Source: Nostoc sp. CHAB 5715
GTDB taxonomy: Bacteria; Cyanobacteriota; Cyanobacteriia; Cyanobacteriales; Nostocaceae
Length of the DNA: 6,805 bases
Direction: 5' to 3'
Assembly: GCF_020829685.1 (NCBI RefSeq)
Contig: NZ_JAIVFR010000355.1
Coordinates: forward strand, 1 to 6,805
Positions 5,126-6,805 of the stretch are shown here, piece by piece. The translations under genes were made by a program, and so were the position numbers. The notes below the pieces were generated by a model, which was given only the letters and a program-made list of their open reading frames with translations, was not told the origin of the DNA and searched no databases. The stretch's first letter is position 1. Every line of letters starts with the position of its first letter.

Positions 5126-5178
5126 ATCCATATACATCATTAAAATACGATTTATGTGTGTGAGTAAGTAGCATAGAC

Positions 5179-5339
5179 CTAGCATTGAAACAAGGTTATC
5201 GGAATATGCTGACTAAAATTATCAAAATCGTTATCTGTGGTTATTATTCTGTAATTTCTCCGAGCGGCTGCCGAACAAATGAGAAAAACTGGCGTCTGAG
5301 AGCTAAAGACCAGACTGAAGTATCAATAATGACTTTCAT
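5179..5339 (-). pseudogene. vapC: VapC-type PIN toxin with the central two-thirds deleted
   Basis: From the ATG at 5339 the minus strand reads MKVIIDTSVWSLALRR, the canonical PIN start with the first catalytic Asp (residue 6). Directly after it, in another frame, comes FLICSAAARRNYR then IITTDNDFDNFSQHIPITLF then QC and a TAG at 5181-5179. This is the VapC C-terminus with the last acidic motif (TTDNDF). The junction falls at about 5284-5291. Everything between residue about 17 and the 'NTDFLIC' motif, roughly 85-90 residues including two of the four active-site acids, is missing. Translation from the ATG would stop at 5246-5244 after 31 residues. The ATG overlaps the vapB stop by 4 bases (ATGA), the normal vapBC arrangement. 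An inactive remnant; identity is confident from both end signatures. Confidence 0.88.
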
Positions 5340-5538
5340 CCACTCCGACGCTGTTGCTTGTAGTCATAATCATCCTCGTATTCAATCGTGCCAAATAGCT
5401 CCAGAATTTTCAGTTGCTTTCGACGTTGTACATACTCTGGTAATGCCTCTTCTACAACGGCATCCTTAGTTGGATGACCACCAAGTTCGAGTAGCTCTCC
5501 TTAATTAAGTTTTTGTCAATTTCTAGATTAGTAGTCAT
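5336..5538 (-). pseudogene. vapB: VapB-type antitoxin with a 2-bp frameshift
   Basis: From ATG 5538 one frame reads MTTNLEIDKNLIKE, the usual strand and helix start of a VapB antitoxin. Near 5497-5500 an extra AG (GGAGAGCTA where GGAGCTA would keep the frame) shifts it. The next frame continues LLELGGHPTKDAVVEEALPE, then YVQRRKQLKILELFGTIEYE, then DDYDYKQQRRSG and TGA at 5338-5336. The protein pattern is a complete VapB of about 67 residues ('GGHxTKxAVVEEAL', 'RRKQLKILELFG', acidic toxin-binding tail), so the frameshift is the only visible defect. It heads the dead vapBC operon and lies 55 bases downstream of the response regulator on the same strand. A sequencing error is possible, but the neighbouring vapC is independently broken, which favours true decay. 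Confidence 0.87.
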
Positions 5539-5549
5539 GTGTAGATTAT

Positions 5550-5567
5550 TGCACAAAGTAATGTGCA
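5550..5567. promoter_or_regulatory. Inverted repeat before vapB, possible operator
   Basis: TGCACA (5550-5555) and TGTGCA (5562-5567) form a perfect 6-bp dyad spaced by 6 bases, 11 bases upstream of the vapB start on the minus strand. This is a typical place for an autoregulatory VapB(C) operator. It could also be a stem after the response-regulator stop, but no T-run follows on that strand. Confidence 0.3.
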
Positions 5568-5592
5568 GAAAAAACTCATTGGAGTGTTTAAT

Positions 5593-6805
5593 TTAAGTCA
5601 AATGCATAAAGACTATTTTCAGTAATTCGGCGCGGGTAAACGGTTTAGTCAAATATCCAGATGCACCGACTAATTTCGCTTTTACTTTGTCTACAATCCC
5701 TTTATTCCCAGTGACAAAGATGATAGGAGTCTTTTGAAATATTGAATTATTTCGTATAATCCTACACAACTCATAACCGTCGATTCCTAGCATGTTTAAA
5801 TCCAACAAAATTAAATCCGGTTTGTGCCTTATAATTGACAAAACGGCTTTTAGTGGATCGTTAATAGTCACTACAGAAAAATTTTCATTTTCTAATAAAC
5901 GACTAATTTCTTTGAGAATTGTAGGGCTATCATCTACAGAAACGATTTTGTGGGCTTTTTGTGCCGTTACAGTAGCAGCCGTTACTCTTTGGGAAGCAGG
6001 ATTTATGTTATTTGATATTGTTGGTTCCTGAAAGTTCTCTTTTGGAGGAGGAGGAATCTGTGGTAATGGCTGAACAGGAGCTATATTCTCTTCAGAAATA
6101 TCTGGGAAAGAGTTGACGATAGTACTTAGTTCTTTTTTGGTGTCAACTAGCTTTGGGATGAATTTTGACAAAAGCGTAGGCGTAGCCCGCACTTCTCTAC
6201 GAGACGCTGCGCGTAGCTTGAGCTTGCTTCCCCGTAGGGGTACGGCTGCGCTCAGTGACCGTCGTAGACATCGCTCTTCAAATATCTTTGGTAATTTATC
6301 ATAAGGTGGATCGGCTTCATGCAAGATAATCGCACCCCTAAGTATGTAAGGGTATAAAGTGCTAGCCAGTTGGATTTCATCTTGATTCAAAATTACGGCT
6401 AGATGACACAGGCTGAAACCTTTCATCCAATTAGTTAAATCTGGCTGGAGTTTTGGCAAATCTTTTTCTTCAATTTTGCTGTTAATCAACAGATATGGAC
6501 GTTGATATGGAGAAGAGATTTGAGGAACAAAAGCTTGCCATTTTTTTAATCTTACTTGGCAATGTTCTAGAATTTTTTCTACATCTAACCTGCAAATCCT
6601 TGGCATTATATCAAGTGGTTCTGCTAATTCATAAGTACCTTCTTTAATTAGCAAAAATGATTCAATCACCTCTTGAACTAATTCTTGAATCAGCACTGCT
6701 GCTTGTGTAGAATGTAAATGTTGTTGACTAACAAGCCAGGATATAGCCTGATACTCAGGAGGGTGGCTTGTTGAATTGCTGTCATTTTCGATTAACTGAG
6801 TGTGT
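5593..6805 (-). CDS. PatA-type response regulator (PATAN + receiver), runs off the right edge
   Basis: The frame is open to the window edge, so the real start lies outside; 403 residues are visible (residue 1 = 6804-6802). Residues about 17-175 form a PATAN (DUF4388-like) domain of the PatA/PixG family: YQAISWLVSQQHLHSTQAAV, ELVQEVIESFLLIKEGTYEL, later LTNWMKGFSLCHLAVILNQD. Residues about 178-211 are encoded by a repeat element. A Pro-rich linker follows (QPLPQIPPPPKE). Residues about 285-402 are a complete receiver: acidic pair D291/D292 (VDDS), phospho-acceptor D335 (LILLDLNM), T365 (FVTG) and K387 (LTKPF). PatA-family regulators act in heterocyst patterning and phototaxis-type motility; which applies is unknown. 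pixG-like genes usually precede CheY- and CheW-like genes, but here a vapBC remnant follows, so it looks like an orphan or the last gene of its unit. Confidence 0.92.
   Translation of the reverse strand, partial: HTQLIENDSNSTSHPPEYQAISWLVSQQHLHSTQAAVLIQELVQEVIESFLLIKEGTYELAEPLDIMPRICRLDVEKILEHCQVRLKKWQAFVPQISSPYQRPYLLINSKIEEKDLPKLQPDLTNWMKGFSLCHLAVILNQDEIQLASTLYPYILRGAIILHEADPPYDKLPKIFEERCLRRSLSAAVPLRGSKLKLRAASRREVRATPTLLSKFIPKLVDTKKELSTIVNSFPDISEENIAPVQPLPQIPPPPKENFQEPTISNNINPASQRVTAATVTAQKAHKIVSVDDSPTILKEISRLLENENFSVVTINDPLKAVLSIIRHKPDLILLDLNMLGIDGYELCRIIRNNSIFQKTPIIFVTGNKGIVDKVKAKLVGASGYLTKPFTRAELLKIVFMHLT
6173..6275 (+). repeat. Interspersed palindromic repeat, copy 3 (103 bp) inside a CDS
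   Basis: The left end AGCGTAGGCGTAGCCCGC (6173-6190) and right end CGTCGTAGACATCGCT (6260-6275) match the other copies. The middle adds hairpins TCTC-tac-GAGA (6194-6204) and CCCC-gta-GGGG (6230-6240). It lies wholly inside the response-regulator gene, read antisense to the repeat as written, and introduces no stop codon. Confidence 0.8.

Larger units (their letters stand above)
4827..5178. other. Intergenic region with second MITE-like element
   Basis: About 350 bases between the repeat-protein gene and the vapBC remnant hold a weak hairpin just after the stop, the inverted-repeat element 4911-5047, an 'aaccgcagatgaacacaaat' stretch (about 5074-5093) that I recall as a recurrent cyanobacterial intergenic sequence, and the hairpin repeat 5099-5125. 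No gene was found. Confidence 0.6.

Noticed and set aside
5185..5469. 94-codon plus-strand ORF (TTG start, MKQGYRNMLTKII...)
   Set aside because: It is antisense to the vapB/vapC remnants, whose protein motifs are unmistakable on the minus strand. It has no ribosome-binding site and low-quality composition.
5792..6304. Plus-strand ORFs of 79 and 63 codons within the response regulator
   Set aside because: They are antisense to conserved receiver and linker sequence, and the second is mostly the palindromic repeat.

Overview
The window looks like chromosomal DNA of a filamentous, Nostocales-type cyanobacterium. The evidence is moderate to low GC, HIP1 octamers (GCGATCGC at 2481 and 3215), three copies of the AGCGTAGGCGTAGCCCG palindromic repeat family common in Nostoc-like genomes, two small non-coding elements with terminal inverted repeats, and a PatA-type (PATAN + receiver) response regulator.

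Left part (1-2381). The 5' end of pheT runs leftward off the window. After about 500 bp without an intact gene comes a small exported protein of unknown family (985-1485, +), closed by a good intrinsic terminator. A repeat-bearing spacer follows, then an intact, overlapping parD-parE toxin-antitoxin pair (1813-2381, +).

Middle (2382-3677). This stretch has no confident intact gene but is full of debris. It holds the central third of a VapC-type PIN toxin with a frameshift (minus strand), a 128-bp element with inverted-repeat ends, a possible ribbon-helix-helix ORF that has taken up a copy of the palindromic repeat, an unidentified 68-codon open stretch and a 21-bp tandem duplication.

Right part (3678-6805). 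A 382-residue Gly/Asn/Ser-rich protein (+) is built from pentapeptide, 13/18-residue and 14-residue repeats. It is followed by a second element with inverted-repeat ends and a hairpin repeat. Next, on the minus strand, is a dead vapBC operon: vapB carries a 2-bp frameshift, and vapC keeps only its N-terminal 16 and C-terminal about 35 residues. The central part of vapC missing here is the part found alone at 2521-2756. Last is the PatA-like response regulator, cut by the window edge, whose interdomain linker contains an in-frame copy of the palindromic repeat.

The genes do not form one pathway. The window is an accessory patch beside the housekeeping gene pheT, shaped by toxin-antitoxin turnover and small repeats. 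I see no sign of a defence island, CRISPR array, tRNA or transposase. The least explained intact gene is the repeat protein at 3678-4826. The most informative anomaly is the pair of complementary vapC fragments about 2.4 kb apart.
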